Positions 1 to 7,716 of a stretch of 64,000 nt of DNA are shown here, one piece after another (positions within the stretch are counted from its first letter, which is position 1; every line of letters begins with the position of its first letter). Below the pieces are notes generated by a model. It did no database searches. It saw only the letters and a list, made by a program, of their open reading frames with translations, and was not told where the DNA came from. The stretch covers positions 3,058,001 through 3,122,000 of the forward strand of contig NZ_OY776488.1 of assembly GCF_963675635.1 (NCBI RefSeq), written 5' to 3'. This stretch comes from an uncultured Pseudodesulfovibrio sp. (lineage in GTDB: Bacteria; Desulfobacterota; Desulfovibrionia; Desulfovibrionales; Desulfovibrionaceae). A program made the position numbers and the translations under genes.

Positions 1-1
1 C

Positions 2-325
2 CTGCTGAATATTGCGCCGTATCTCGGTGCGGCAGGTGCTGTTCCTGCTGTCCTTCTGGCCGCACTCGATTCGTTGGAATCGGGTGAGTCTGTATGGGTG
101 GGGATAGGTCTCGTGGTGCTTGTCATGTCGGTCGTTCAGATTATTCAGGATGGCTTTCTCGTTCCAAAAATCCAGGGTGAGAGCCTTGGATTATCCCCCT
201 GGCTCATTCTGCTGTCCCTGTCCATATGGGGCAAGCTCCTCGGTTTTCTCGGTCTGCTCATCGCGCTCCCCATGACGTGCCTCTGTCTGTCCTATTATAG
301 GCGCATGCTCGCTCGACGCGAGTAG
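2..325 (+). CDS. AI-2E family transporter, C-terminal fragment
   Basis: The reading frame is open from base 2, so the gene starts before the window and only about 107 C-terminal residues are visible. They begin LLNIAPYLGAAGAVPAVLLA, continue with two hydrophobic segments, and end in a short basic tail (YYRRMLARRE). The Pro-Tyr-x-Gly stretch before the last helices is typical of the AI-2E/PerM (UPF0118) membrane family. Members export small solutes or exchange ions; the substrate cannot be told from this fragment. An internal TTG at 74 is not a likely start. Confidence 0.8.
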   Translation: MLNIAPYLGAAGAVPAVLLAALDSLESGESVWVGIGLVVLVMSVVQIIQDGFLVPKIQGESLGLSPWLILLSLSIWGKLLGFLGLLIALPMTCLCLSYYRRMLARRE

Positions 326-460
326 AGGCTTTTGTGGAGCCGGAATAGTATTTCGGCTTTGTCGGACGAGCTTATTATTTGCCCATCCTGAGACGCATCC
401 TGCTTGGTATTGGGAGGAACTGCGTTCAAACTTGCTGCTCTGCAAGTCGCTCAAGGCTTC

Positions 461-1861
461 CTATGTATGCTCAAAAGGCAGAATGAAATAGAATTCGTTG
501 CTGTTCCCGGTGTGTGAATAGCCGACCTGACCGCCGTGGAGTTCCACGACCTGGCGCACGAAGTAGAGGCCGCGCCCTGTGCCGCTTTTGTGCGCTACGT
601 TGTCGGCGCGGAAACCCGGTTTGAAAACTTCCATGGAGTTTTGCAGTTCCAATGGCTTGCCGGTGGAAGCAACCCACATGCGAATTCCTGGTTTGTTTGG
701 AGAGAAGTAGTCCTTGAGAATCTGCCACCCGTAGGAAATGAATTTTCCTCGACGGCCATCCGGGAGTGTGGATGGTTCTGTATATTTGAGAGCATTGGAA
801 AAGAGGTTGTCGAAGACCTGCGAGATGAGCCCCCGGTCCATGATGAGTCTGATGGTTTGATCCGGCGCACCCCCGAGGGCTAGATTGATTTGAATGCCGC
901 GTTCGTCAAATCGTTGTCTGAATCGGTCGAGCAGGGGCTCCATTATTGTCTTGGAAAGATTCACTTCCCGTTTGTCCAGCACATAGCGGCCCTCTTCGAA
1001 GTGCCGACGCCTGAGCAGTGTTTCGAGAAACATTGAAGTCGTCTCGTAGTGGCTGTAAATCTCCTGATACTGTGCTTCGATTCCGGCCGTTATCCGGGCG
1101 AGCCGGTTCCCTTCAGTCGTGCATTTTTGTGGAGCGCATTCGCTCATGAGCGAGAGGATATCCGTTGTTACAAGATGGAGCTGTTCAATCTGCCGCTTGA
1201 GCCTGTTGAAATAGAGTTTGAAATACATATTGGGCACGATAACGTTGTGTCCGATATCCTGAACAAGCGATTTAATGAATCTGATATGTTCTCGGTTTCG
1301 GGCGCGAATAATTCTGTGGTGAAGTTGGAACCCGACACGATTGATGAACTTTGTCAGGAAAAGTCGATCATGTTCCGATAGAGCTCTGCAAGGGTGCATT
1401 TCAAAGATGCCAAGGATGTTGTGTGGGGGCACAAAGGGAAGCATGTCATTGTATTCCGGGTTGCTCTGGATGGGGATGAACAGGTGGTTGTCCGAAATTA
1501 CGGGATGTTCTGAGAATTCGTGGTCCCAAGTCCGAGTAGCCTCTCGATCGCATCGTCCAGTGGAACAGCCTCCCAGGACAAAAGTGTCTTCGTCTTCAAG
1601 GATATAAATACTTGATTCAAGTCCGATCAGAATGCGGGGGATGGCCATGCAGACCGCGTAAAACATTTCGCGTCCACGCACCTCTTGGGCAAGATCGAAA
1701 AAGATGTTCAGGGCTCGGACTTCACTCATGGGAAAATCGTAGACTTCGTAGTCGTGAAGTTTCGCCTGAATGCGTTCCACCATATATTGTACGCGCGTTG
1801 AATCGTCCTGATCGTGGAGATTTGAATTTCCGTCCGAGTCGGTCCAGTCAGGATCGGTCAT
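461..1861 (-). CDS. Cytoplasmic sensor histidine kinase
   Basis: A 466-residue kinase without membrane segments. The N-terminal 190 residues look like a GAF-type sensor region. A phosphoacceptor helix with DIGHNVIVP follows, then a HATPase domain with an N box (DNLFSNALKYTEP) and a G2 box (GTGRGLYFVRQVVELHGG). I chose the ATG at 1861 because AAGGAG lies just upstream; an in-frame ATG at 1906 would add 15 residues without a better ribosome site. No response regulator lies beside it, so the partner is unknown. The H box is divergent, so it could signal to an unusual partner. Confidence 0.85.
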   Translation of the reverse strand: MTDPDWTDSDGNSNLHDQDDSTRVQYMVERIQAKLHDYEVYDFPMSEVRALNIFFDLAQEVRGREMFYAVCMAIPRILIGLESSIYILEDEDTFVLGGCSTGRCDREATRTWDHEFSEHPVISDNHLFIPIQSNPEYNDMLPFVPPHNILGIFEMHPCRALSEHDRLFLTKFINRVGFQLHHRIIRARNREHIRFIKSLVQDIGHNVIVPNMYFKLYFNRLKRQIEQLHLVTTDILSLMSECAPQKCTTEGNRLARITAGIEAQYQEIYSHYETTSMFLETLLRRRHFEEGRYVLDKREVNLSKTIMEPLLDRFRQRFDERGIQINLALGGAPDQTIRLIMDRGLISQVFDNLFSNALKYTEPSTLPDGRRGKFISYGWQILKDYFSPNKPGIRMWVASTGKPLELQNSMEVFKPGFRADNVAHKSGTGRGLYFVRQVVELHGGQVGYSHTGNSNEFYFILPFEHT

Positions 1862-1962
1862 GGTCACTCCTTGCGGCGAGAGGAAAGTGAATAGTTGTTC
1901 CACCATACCTGTCTGATGGCCTTATGACAAGATGAACACGAAAAGGTTATGTTTCTTAACGT

Positions 1963-1988
1963 AAAAGGGCCGCTTTCGCGGCCCTTTT
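1963..1988. terminator. Intrinsic terminator (hairpin 11-bp stem)
   Basis: Perfect 11-bp stem AAAAGGGCCGC/GCGGCCCTTTT around a TTTC loop. A/T-rich ends on both sides allow either direction. It lies downstream of the small minus-strand transcription unit that starts near 2268. Confidence 0.75.
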
Positions 1989-2074
1989 CGGGGGGTTAGA
2001 GGTCTGCTTTCGAGGAGGGGTTTCGAGGTTTGAAACTGTGTTTCAAGGAGGTATGGTATATGCGTAATGGCCAA

Positions 2075-2266
2075 TTATCTGGTCCGCATCCGTCTGACAT
2101 GATGGGGGTTGTTTGCCTTGACGGGGACCGGGATAAGAACCTTTATGCCGTATTTGTCTTCCTCCTCTTCCCGGACGCCCGCGTCGGCGTCCGGGTCGGT
2201 GAGGAGGGATCGTCGCAACAACGCGACGATCAGGATGATGAGAGTGACAGTGATTGCATCAATCAT
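2075..2266 (-). CDS. Small membrane protein, 63 residues (or structured RNA)
   Basis: This frame begins with a hydrophobic helix (MIDAITVTLIILIVALL) followed by a charged tail rich in Asp and Glu and a basic C-terminus. Its third codon positions are G/C-rich, as in real genes of this window. There is no ribosome site before the ATG. A sigma-54-like promoter at 2279-2294 would place the transcript start near 2268, making the message effectively leaderless. The same DNA forms two strong hairpins (2171-2194 and 2208-2231), so a structured RNA is a real alternative. I do not recognise the protein. Confidence 0.45.
   Translation of the reverse strand: MIDAITVTLIILIVALLRRSLLTDPDADAGVREEEEDKYGIKVLIPVPVKANNPHHVRRMRTR
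2171..2231. other. Two perfect hairpins inside the small ORF
   Basis: CCGGACGCC (2171-2179) pairs with GGCGTCCGG (2186-2194). GATCGTCGC (2208-2216) pairs with GCGACGATC (2223-2231) around AACAAC. Two 9-bp perfect stems in 60 bases suggest RNA structure, although in G+C-rich coding DNA this could be chance. Confidence 0.5.
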
Positions 2267-2278
2267 GGTTTGACTTAA

Positions 2279-2294
2279 AGCACATGCCGTGCCA
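2279..2294 (-). promoter_or_regulatory. Sigma-54-like -24/-12 promoter
   Basis: On the minus strand it reads TGGCACGGCATGTGCT. The GG and GC are separated by exactly 10 bases, as in the TGGCAC-N5-TTGC consensus, with one departure (GTGC for TTGC). The surrounding 24 bases match the plus-strand element at 63670-63693 at 22 positions. The predicted start, 12 bases beyond the GC, is near 2268, two bases before the small ORF's ATG. Confidence 0.6.
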
Positions 2295-2345
2295 AACTTA
2301 TATATTCATCAAATACAGTTGTTTATTAAAAGTTGTATCTGCAAC

Positions 2346-2409
2346 ACTTGTGCAAAGTGACGTGGATTGCACAAGTAGTATGTGCTTATTTGCACAGTGT
2401 GCACATTGT
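2346..2409. repeat. TTGCACA inverted repeats, possible activator sites
   Basis: ACTTGTGCAA (2346-2355) and TTGCACAAGT (2367-2376) form a perfect 10-bp inverted repeat with an 11-base spacer. A further TTGCACA starts near 2390 and runs into a near-palindrome, TGCACAGTGTGCA. The cluster lies 55-130 bases upstream of the sigma-54-like promoter on the minus strand, where enhancer-binding proteins usually bind. Confidence 0.5.
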
Positions 2410-2453
2410 ATCGTTGGCGTGAGTATGCGTGGTTTGCTTGTGTCTGAAATGAA

Positions 2454-2490
2454 ATAACGGCCTGACAACATGATGTTGCCAGGCCGTTAT
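2454..2490 (-). terminator. Terminator of the panB operon
   Basis: An 18-bp stem with one mismatch (ATAACGGCCTG.../...CAGGCCGTTAT), followed on the minus strand by a T-containing run. It lies 24 bases past the stop of the gene at 2514-3485. Confidence 0.75.
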
Positions 2491-2513
2491 TCATAGGCAG
2501 GGAAAGGTGGCTT

Positions 2514-3485
2514 TTATATCATCAGCAGGGCGTAGGCCGTGCCTACGAGGGCGATGGTTAAGCCTCGTGTCAGTTGGTTGCAGAGTATGAGCTTGAAAGC
2601 CATGCGCGGTTTGAAAATGCCTGCGTAGTAGGGGAACTGGTGTCGGAAGGCTCGCATTGGCGAGGAGAGGACGTTGCCGAGCATGAGGGCCAAAACGACT
2701 TGGGTTTGAGTCAGACTGGTGTCTGCAATCATGGCACCCGCCGCAGCCAACCCTGCGGTAAATTCAGCGGCCATGTGAAAGGCCACGATACCGAGAGCTT
2801 CAGGGGGGAGAAAAGTGAAAAAGGCGGAACTTCCTGACAGGATATCCTGAAGCCAGGCGAACATGCCGACTTGCTTGAGAATGAAGAAGAGCGTGTAGAT
2901 GGGGCAGGTCAGGTAGAGAACCTTGGGCAGTCGTTTTTTAAATCTGCTCCAGGTTTTTTTCAATGCAGACGACTTATCTCGTTTTTCTTCCATTTCATCA
3001 AGTTTGCACGGCAGGCAGCCTTCATCAATTGGCGGGAGCAAAAATTTGCCGGAATAGACGATGCCCATGGTGCGGATGATGGCGGCGAACGCTGTCAGCC
3101 CCACATAGACTGTGGCTGCGGATCCGATAAACGGAGCGGCAATGAAAAAAAGGGTCGGAAGATGCAGAAAGTACGTCGGCAGCGAGTTGAACAGATTGGA
3201 CAGAATCAATTCGCGGTCGTTTATCTCGCCTTTTTCGTGGGCCTCGGAAAGCATGGTGTTGGCCGTGATTCCAGAGAAAAATGCCATAGTGAAGCTGGCT
3301 GCGGACACGTCGCGCAATCGTGCACGGCGAGCCAGTGGGGCAGCCAGCTTTGCGGCATATCGAGTCCACTGCAAAGACTCGATGAGGTTACCTACAAGCA
3401 AACCCACAGAGATGAAAAAGGTCAGGCGGATCAGGGGCCAAAAAAGCCCGTTCCAGAGAACGGGCCAGGAGAAATCGAATTCCAT
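2514..3485 (-). CDS. Nucleoside-recognition (Gate) domain membrane protein
   Basis: A 323-residue integral membrane protein with about seven hydrophobic helices. It shows the Gate/nucleoside recognition pattern, including SFTMAFFSGITANTMLSEAHEKGEI in two short stretches and a later helix block with LALMLGNVLSSPMRAFRHQFP. A hydrophilic loop near residues 155-180 carries a CLPCKLDE pair of cysteines. Its ATG directly abuts the panB stop, so the two are surely co-transcribed. The transported substrate is not known for these bacterial homologues, and a link to pantothenate synthesis is only positional. Confidence 0.75.
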   Translation of the reverse strand: MEFDFSWPVLWNGLFWPLIRLTFFISVGLLVGNLIESLQWTRYAAKLAAPLARRARLRDVSAASFTMAFFSGITANTMLSEAHEKGEINDRELILSNLFNSLPTYFLHLPTLFFIAAPFIGSAATVYVGLTAFAAIIRTMGIVYSGKFLLPPIDEGCLPCKLDEMEEKRDKSSALKKTWSRFKKRLPKVLYLTCPIYTLFFILKQVGMFAWLQDILSGSSAFFTFLPPEALGIVAFHMAAEFTAGLAAAGAMIADTSLTQTQVVLALMLGNVLSSPMRAFRHQFPYYAGIFKPRMAFKLILCNQLTRGLTIALVGTAYALLMI

Positions 3486-4373
3486 TTATTTTTTCTTGTT
3501 TTTGATTTTTATTTTGCGCACCTGAGACAGTTGGTCTTCAGGCATATAGAATGTGTTCTTGTCGCCGGGGAAAGTGCCACGGCGTACATCGTCACAGTAA
3601 CGGGCAAGGGCGGTTCGTGACTCCTCACCTAGTTCGGCAAAACGGCGGACAAACTTCGGCGTGAAGCGGTTAAAGAGACCGAGTGTGTCGTGATATACAA
3701 GAATCTGACCGTCAGTGACATTGCCGGCTCCAATGCCGATGGTGGGGATATCTACGGCTTCGGTGATGAGCTCGGCGGCTTCCACGGGGATGGCTTCAAG
3801 CACGACAGAAAATGCTCCGGCAGCTTCAACGGCCTGTGCGTCTTCGATGAGCGCGCGTGTGGCGTCAGCGGACTTGCCCTGAGCCTTGAATCCACCGAAT
3901 TTTGCTACGTGTTGTGGGGTCAGTCCCACATGCGCCATGACCGGGATACCCGCATCGGTGAGCGCCTTGATCTGCGGACAGACGTTTGCCCCGCCTTCGA
4001 GTTTGACCGCCTTGGCACGACCCTCACTGATGAATCTTCCACCAGTCTCAAGCGCACGTTCAACAGTGCAGTAGGACATGAACGGCATGTCACCGACGAG
4101 TAGTGCGCGTTTGACGCCACGGCTGGTGGCGCGGATATGGTGGACCATTTCATCCACTGTCACGGACAGGGTGTCAGCATGCCCGAGTACGACCATGGCA
4201 AGTGAGTCGCCCACAAGCACGAGATCCATGCCTGCAGCATCAGCAATCATCCCTGACGAGTAATCGTAAGCTGTCATGCAGCATATCTTGTTTGCTCCCT
4301 TCATTGCCTGGATGACAGGGGCGGAGATGGGAGCGGCCTTATCCGTGGACGTTTTTGTTTTGGAGTAGCTCAT
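3486..4373 (-). CDS. panB: 3-methyl-2-oxobutanoate hydroxymethyltransferase
   Basis: PanB transfers a hydroxymethyl group from methylene-tetrahydrofolate to 2-oxoisovalerate, the first committed step of pantothenate and coenzyme A synthesis. The 295 residues span the whole TIM barrel. Visible signatures are the metal-binding VGDSLAMVVLGHADTLSVT region, KLEGG, VMAHVGLTPQ and the catalytic-loop VVLEAIP. The N-terminal 20 residues are a short hydrophilic extension and the C-terminus is very basic (KIKIKNKKK). It is the first gene of a two-gene operon; panC and panD are not nearby. Confidence 0.95.
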   Translation of the reverse strand: MSYSKTKTSTDKAAPISAPVIQAMKGANKICCMTAYDYSSGMIADAAGMDLVLVGDSLAMVVLGHADTLSVTVDEMVHHIRATSRGVKRALLVGDMPFMSYCTVERALETGGRFISEGRAKAVKLEGGANVCPQIKALTDAGIPVMAHVGLTPQHVAKFGGFKAQGKSADATRALIEDAQAVEAAGAFSVVLEAIPVEAAELITEAVDIPTIGIGAGNVTDGQILVYHDTLGLFNRFTPKFVRRFAELGEESRTALARYCDDVRRGTFPGDKNTFYMPEDQLSQVRKIKIKNKKK

Positions 4374-4431
4374 GCTTTAAAGACTATGGCTGCCTGACCG
4401 CTGAGTCAAGAGGATGTCTGCGAAACGAATG

Positions 4432-5739
4432 TTAATCGCGAATGTTCGCTGCAGGAGGTCTGCCAACCACTCGGTTCCGTCCTGTTTCCTTGGCGGTGTA
4501 GAGTCGGCTGTCAGCGAGTTTGAGCATGGATGCAATGGGTTCTGATTCAGAAGAGATGCCGGTGGAAATGGTGACCTGAATAGTATGACTATCAATGAGG
4601 ATGGTGGTGGCTTCGATGGCTTGCCTCAGGGCATCGAAGCGTTCGAAGACATTATCCTCGACAGTATGGGTATGCAGTACACAGAATTCTTCACCACCAA
4701 AACGGCAGGTGATGGCATCCTTTGAAAAGGTCGATTGTATTAAGGCTGATATTTTTTGCAGTACAATGTCGCCCCCGTCATGGCCGTAAGTATCGTTGAC
4801 TTTTTTGAAGAAGTCGATGTCGAGCATGGCTACGGATACCTTCTGACCTTTTGCAATGGCTTTTTGGATGAATGTATCTGCATTTTCGAAGAAGTAACGG
4901 CGGTTGTGCAATCGAGTCAGGGGGTCCTTGTAGGAAAGATCCCGGATAAGAGCTATGTTTTCAAGCATTTCGATAGAGTGACCGACTCGGCAGTGGAACT
5001 CTTCGACCTGAAAGGGCTTGGGGACAAAATCGTCTGCACCGCTCTTGATGAGTTGTGCTGAAAGTAGCGGATCTCCGCTGGCAGACATGCCAATGATGGC
5101 CAGGTCGTTTTTCGAGTGGGTCTTTCTGAGTGTATCAATGAGTTCAAATCCGTCCATTTCCGGCATGTCATAGTCAGTCACAATGAGCTTGATGTCGGGA
5201 TTTTCAGACAGAACGCGTAATGCTTCTTTGCCATTGGTTGCAGACAGCACTTGAAAGCGTTGTGTCTCTAACAGTCTTGTTATGGCCTTTCGCATGGGAC
5301 GGGAATCATCGACCACCAAGGTTTTGATGGCGCTGTTCTTGTGGATACGCCTAATGATGTTGATGAGGGTGTCCACGCAGGATGCCGAGTCCTTGAGGAC
5401 GTAATCCACGACGCTCCATGTAAGAAGATTGGAGCGAAAATCGTTATCGATTTCAGCTGTGAAGATAATGCTGGGTATGCATTTTTTTGTGGCATACTGG
5501 ATAATCTCGCCATGAGGAGCATCTGGCAGGTTCAGGCCGAGAAGGGCTACCATGTATGAATCCTTACAACAATCAATGGCAGCTGTAGCTTCGGCATAGG
5601 TTTTCTTCCAGTCTACCTGGAAGCCGAGTCTTTTTTCAATTTTCCTTTGGACGATCGTGGCGAAGAAGGTGCTGTCTTCTACCAGCAGCACTTTCGGAGT
5701 ATCCAAATGGATTGGAGTGGTGTCAGCAATCCTTTGCAT
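4432..5739 (-). CDS. Response regulator-type diguanylate cyclase (REC-REC-GGDEF)
   Basis: A 435-residue soluble protein. REC1 (about 15-130) keeps the acidic pair (LLVEDS), Thr (FTAE) and Lys (VLKDSA), but the phosphoacceptor Asp is replaced by Gly in ALLGLNLPD. REC2 (about 140-255) is complete (VVDDS, VTDYDMPEMDG, PKPF). A C-terminal GGDEF domain follows (about 270-425) with an active GGEEF site. The RxxD inhibitory site before GGEEF is not apparent. It should make cyclic di-GMP when REC2 is phosphorylated; REC1 may be a docking domain. No kinase is adjacent. The N-terminal layout resembles PleD. Confidence 0.9.
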   Translation of the reverse strand: MQRIADTTPIHLDTPKVLLVEDSTFFATIVQRKIEKRLGFQVDWKKTYAEATAAIDCCKDSYMVALLGLNLPDAPHGEIIQYATKKCIPSIIFTAEIDNDFRSNLLTWSVVDYVLKDSASCVDTLINIIRRIHKNSAIKTLVVDDSRPMRKAITRLLETQRFQVLSATNGKEALRVLSENPDIKLIVTDYDMPEMDGFELIDTLRKTHSKNDLAIIGMSASGDPLLSAQLIKSGADDFVPKPFQVEEFHCRVGHSIEMLENIALIRDLSYKDPLTRLHNRRYFFENADTFIQKAIAKGQKVSVAMLDIDFFKKVNDTYGHDGGDIVLQKISALIQSTFSKDAITCRFGGEEFCVLHTHTVEDNVFERFDALRQAIEATTILIDSHTIQVTISTGISSESEPIASMLKLADSRLYTAKETGRNRVVGRPPAANIRD

Positions 5740-5799
5740 GCTTTTTTATATACATAAATTGTCTTGTGTATCCATGCTTTTTATCTTTTGAAAAATGAA

Positions 5800-5829
5800 A
5801 AAGCCGATCAGATGTTTCTGATCGGCTTT
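5800..5829 (-). terminator. Terminator of the S24 repressor gene
   Basis: Perfect 13-bp stem AAAGCCGATCAGA/TCTGATCGGCTTT with a 4-base loop. T-rich sequence follows on the minus strand, 20 bases after the stop at 5850. Confidence 0.8.
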
Positions 5830-5849
5830 GATGTGCGTTCTTTCGCCGC

Positions 5850-6572
5850 TTACATGGGGGCGAGGTTCTGAAGAACCCAGATGACTCGGCCCACTGTGCG
5901 ATCATTCATTTCGGATGCCGGAATGGTCAGATCGGAATACTTTTCATTGTCAGCTTTCAACAGGAAGGATTCTCCCTGATGGAAGACACGGCGGATGGTC
6001 AGTCCCTGATGAGGGAAGTACACTGCGCACAAATCACCGTCAGGATGTTCTTTCTGATCGCGGTCAATGCCGACGAAGGCACCGCGTGAAATAACGGGCT
6101 CCATGCTGGCGGAATCAACCTTGACTACCAGAAGTTTGGGACGGCAATAAGATTCGGGTACAGACAATTCTTCAATGGACTTGGGTTCCCACTCAGGGGC
6201 TTCCTTGTCTGCGCCAGCCATGGTGGATACAGGAACCACACGACCCCGGGAATTCATTCGACCATAGGCGGTAGGAGCTTCTCGCAGTAGCGTATCTGCT
6301 GGAACTTTGGCTTTGTCTGCATTGATGTAGACAGGTTCTACGCCTTCAGACAGCCAATCCGGATCAAGCCCGTGGCTGCGGTAGAGTTTCAGAAACCAGT
6401 CGGCCGGAATGGAACACCGGCGCTTGGCATCAGAGATGCTGGATTGGCGGACATCAAGTACTTCAGCAAGTTGTACCTGCGTACGAGCTCCGGTGGCTTT
6501 TTTTATCCTTTCAAGCGCTTCCTCAAACCACTTGAGTTGCGCCTCATCGCATCTCCTTTTCTTCTTCGGCAT
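5850..6572 (-). CDS. CI/LexA-like repressor with S24 peptidase fold
   Basis: A 240-residue regulator. Residues 12-75 form a CI-type helix-turn-helix (LAEVLDVRQSSISDAKRR). Residues 110-235 form the S24 fold, with a candidate Ala119-Gly120 cleavage bond (STMAGAD) and the nucleophile Ser156 (SASMEP). The Lys that activates the Ser in LexA, UmuD and CI (T-V-K or T-F-K) is Arg194 here (LTIRRV). Self-cleavage may therefore be lost or altered. An inverted repeat overlaps its own promoter at 6605-6636, so autoregulation is likely. No phage genes are adjacent, so it is probably a resident stress or metabolic regulator. Confidence 0.85.
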   Translation of the reverse strand: MPKKKRRCDEAQLKWFEEALERIKKATGARTQVQLAEVLDVRQSSISDAKRRCSIPADWFLKLYRSHGLDPDWLSEGVEPVYINADKAKVPADTLLREAPTAYGRMNSRGRVVPVSTMAGADKEAPEWEPKSIEELSVPESYCRPKLLVVKVDSASMEPVISRGAFVGIDRDQKEHPDGDLCAVYFPHQGLTIRRVFHQGESFLLKADNEKYSDLTIPASEMNDRTVGRVIWVLQNLAPM

Positions 6573-6604
6573 ACAGGCTCCTTCTCATAGGTTTTTACAT
6601 AGTG

Positions 6605-6636
6605 TGATATTTACTCGTTTAGCTTGTAAACATCAA
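6605..6636 (-). promoter_or_regulatory. Promoter with overlapping operator of the S24 repressor
   Basis: TGATATTTAC (6605-6614) and GTAAACATCA (6626-6635) form an inverted repeat, 9 of 10 positions, 11-base spacer. On the minus strand a -35-like TTGATG (6631-6636) and a -10-like TAAATA (6608-6613) are 17 bases apart, inside the repeat. A dimer bound here would block polymerase. Which protein binds is inferred from position only. Confidence 0.55.
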
Positions 6637-6793
6637 TGGGATAGACTGTTCTATTATCTTATTTGGTGACGTAAAAGTATAATATGTCATAAAAACAACG
6701 ACTTATCTGTTTAAAACAAAAAGCACGAGCTGAGATTGGGAGAAAGTCCCGGTTTTGTCAAGCCCCGTATTTTGCCGTTTTTGTCGCAAAAAA

Positions 6794-6829
6794 AGAGAAA
6801 ACGGTCATTTTGCAATGACCGTTTTCTCT
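6794..6829 (-). terminator. Terminator of hflKC
   Basis: Perfect 16-bp stem AGAGAAAACGGTCATT/AATGACCGTTTTCTCT with a 4-base loop, followed on the minus strand by a run of T. It sits 24 bases after the hflC stop. Confidence 0.85.
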
Positions 6830-6852
6830 AAATTATGGACTAAAACAGTAGG

Positions 6853-7704
6853 TTATTGAAGATGCTTCAGGAAGGGGCTTTCAGGTGTCATGATGAATCG
6901 GGAATTTTTATCAAAACCCTTACGGTAGGCTTCCAGACTTCTTATGAACTCATAAAATTCCGGAGATTGATTCATGGCTTCGGCGTAAATCTTCGTTGCC
7001 TGGGCGTCGCCCTTGCCTCGAACAATTTCCGCCTGCCTGTCAGCGTCTGCCAGGATGATGGTTCTTTCCTTGTCTGCGGTGGCCTTGATTCTGGCGGATG
7101 CCTCAAGCCCTTCAGAACGGTACTGCTTGGCCTGACGTTCGCGCTCAGCCTTCATTCTCCCGAAGATGGAACGAGCGTTTTCTGCGGGCAGATCGGTCCG
7201 TTTGATGCGTACATCGATCACTTCAATGCCATAGGGCAGGAGGAGTTCCTTGGAGCGTGTGGTAACAGCGGCCATGATCTCCTGTCTTTTATGGGAGACA
7301 ACCTCAATGAGGGTGTAGCGACCGAGTGCCACGCGCAACTGCGAGCGGACGATGTCATCCAGTCTGGCCCGTGCGCCTTGAATGGTGCGGACTTTGGTAT
7401 AGAAGGTCAAGGGGTCGATGATGCGCCACTTGGTGTAGGAATCCACGTTCATGTACTTCTTGTCCGTGGTCGTGATTTCCTCGGGGTTGGCATCAAAGTC
7501 CAGAATGCGGGCATCAAAGAAGACCACGTTCTGGATCACGGGCAGCTTGAAGTGCAGGCCAGGTCCGAGTTCCCTGTCACCGACTGGGCGACCCAGTTGA
7601 ATGACAATGGCGGATTGGGTCTGGTCAACAGTAAAAGCGGCGGACGTGACAACGAATGCACCGACAATGATCAGTATGCTGAAGAGTATGGTTGTTTTTT
7701 TCAT
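6853..7704 (-). CDS. hflC: Protease modulator HflC
   Basis: A 283-residue band-7/SPFH protein with an N-terminal membrane anchor (ILFSILIIVGAFVVTSAAF). The SPFH domain (AIVIQLGRPVGDRELGPGLHFKLP) follows, then a long charged helix (RMKAERERQAKQYRSEG) and a C-terminal SLEAYRKGF segment. HflC pairs with HflK in a periplasm-facing inner-membrane complex that encloses and modulates the FtsH protease. It lies 12 bases behind hflK in the same operon. Confidence 0.95.
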   Translation of the reverse strand: MKKTTILFSILIIVGAFVVTSAAFTVDQTQSAIVIQLGRPVGDRELGPGLHFKLPVIQNVVFFDARILDFDANPEEITTTDKKYMNVDSYTKWRIIDPLTFYTKVRTIQGARARLDDIVRSQLRVALGRYTLIEVVSHKRQEIMAAVTTRSKELLLPYGIEVIDVRIKRTDLPAENARSIFGRMKAERERQAKQYRSEGLEASARIKATADKERTIILADADRQAEIVRGKGDAQATKIYAEAMNQSPEFYEFIRSLEAYRKGFDKNSRFIMTPESPFLKHLQ

Positions 7705-7716
7705 GGTGGACCTGCC

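Noticed and set aside
2060-2278. Plus-strand ORF with AAGGAGGT 8 bases before its ATG
   Set aside because: The product is low in complexity, lies exactly antisense to the helix-coding small ORF, and has no promoter on that strand. The ribosome-like site is probably chance.
5850-6572. Prophage repressor marking an integrated phage
   Set aside because: The neighbours are a cyclic di-GMP gene and hflKC; no integrase, att-like repeats or phage genes are present.
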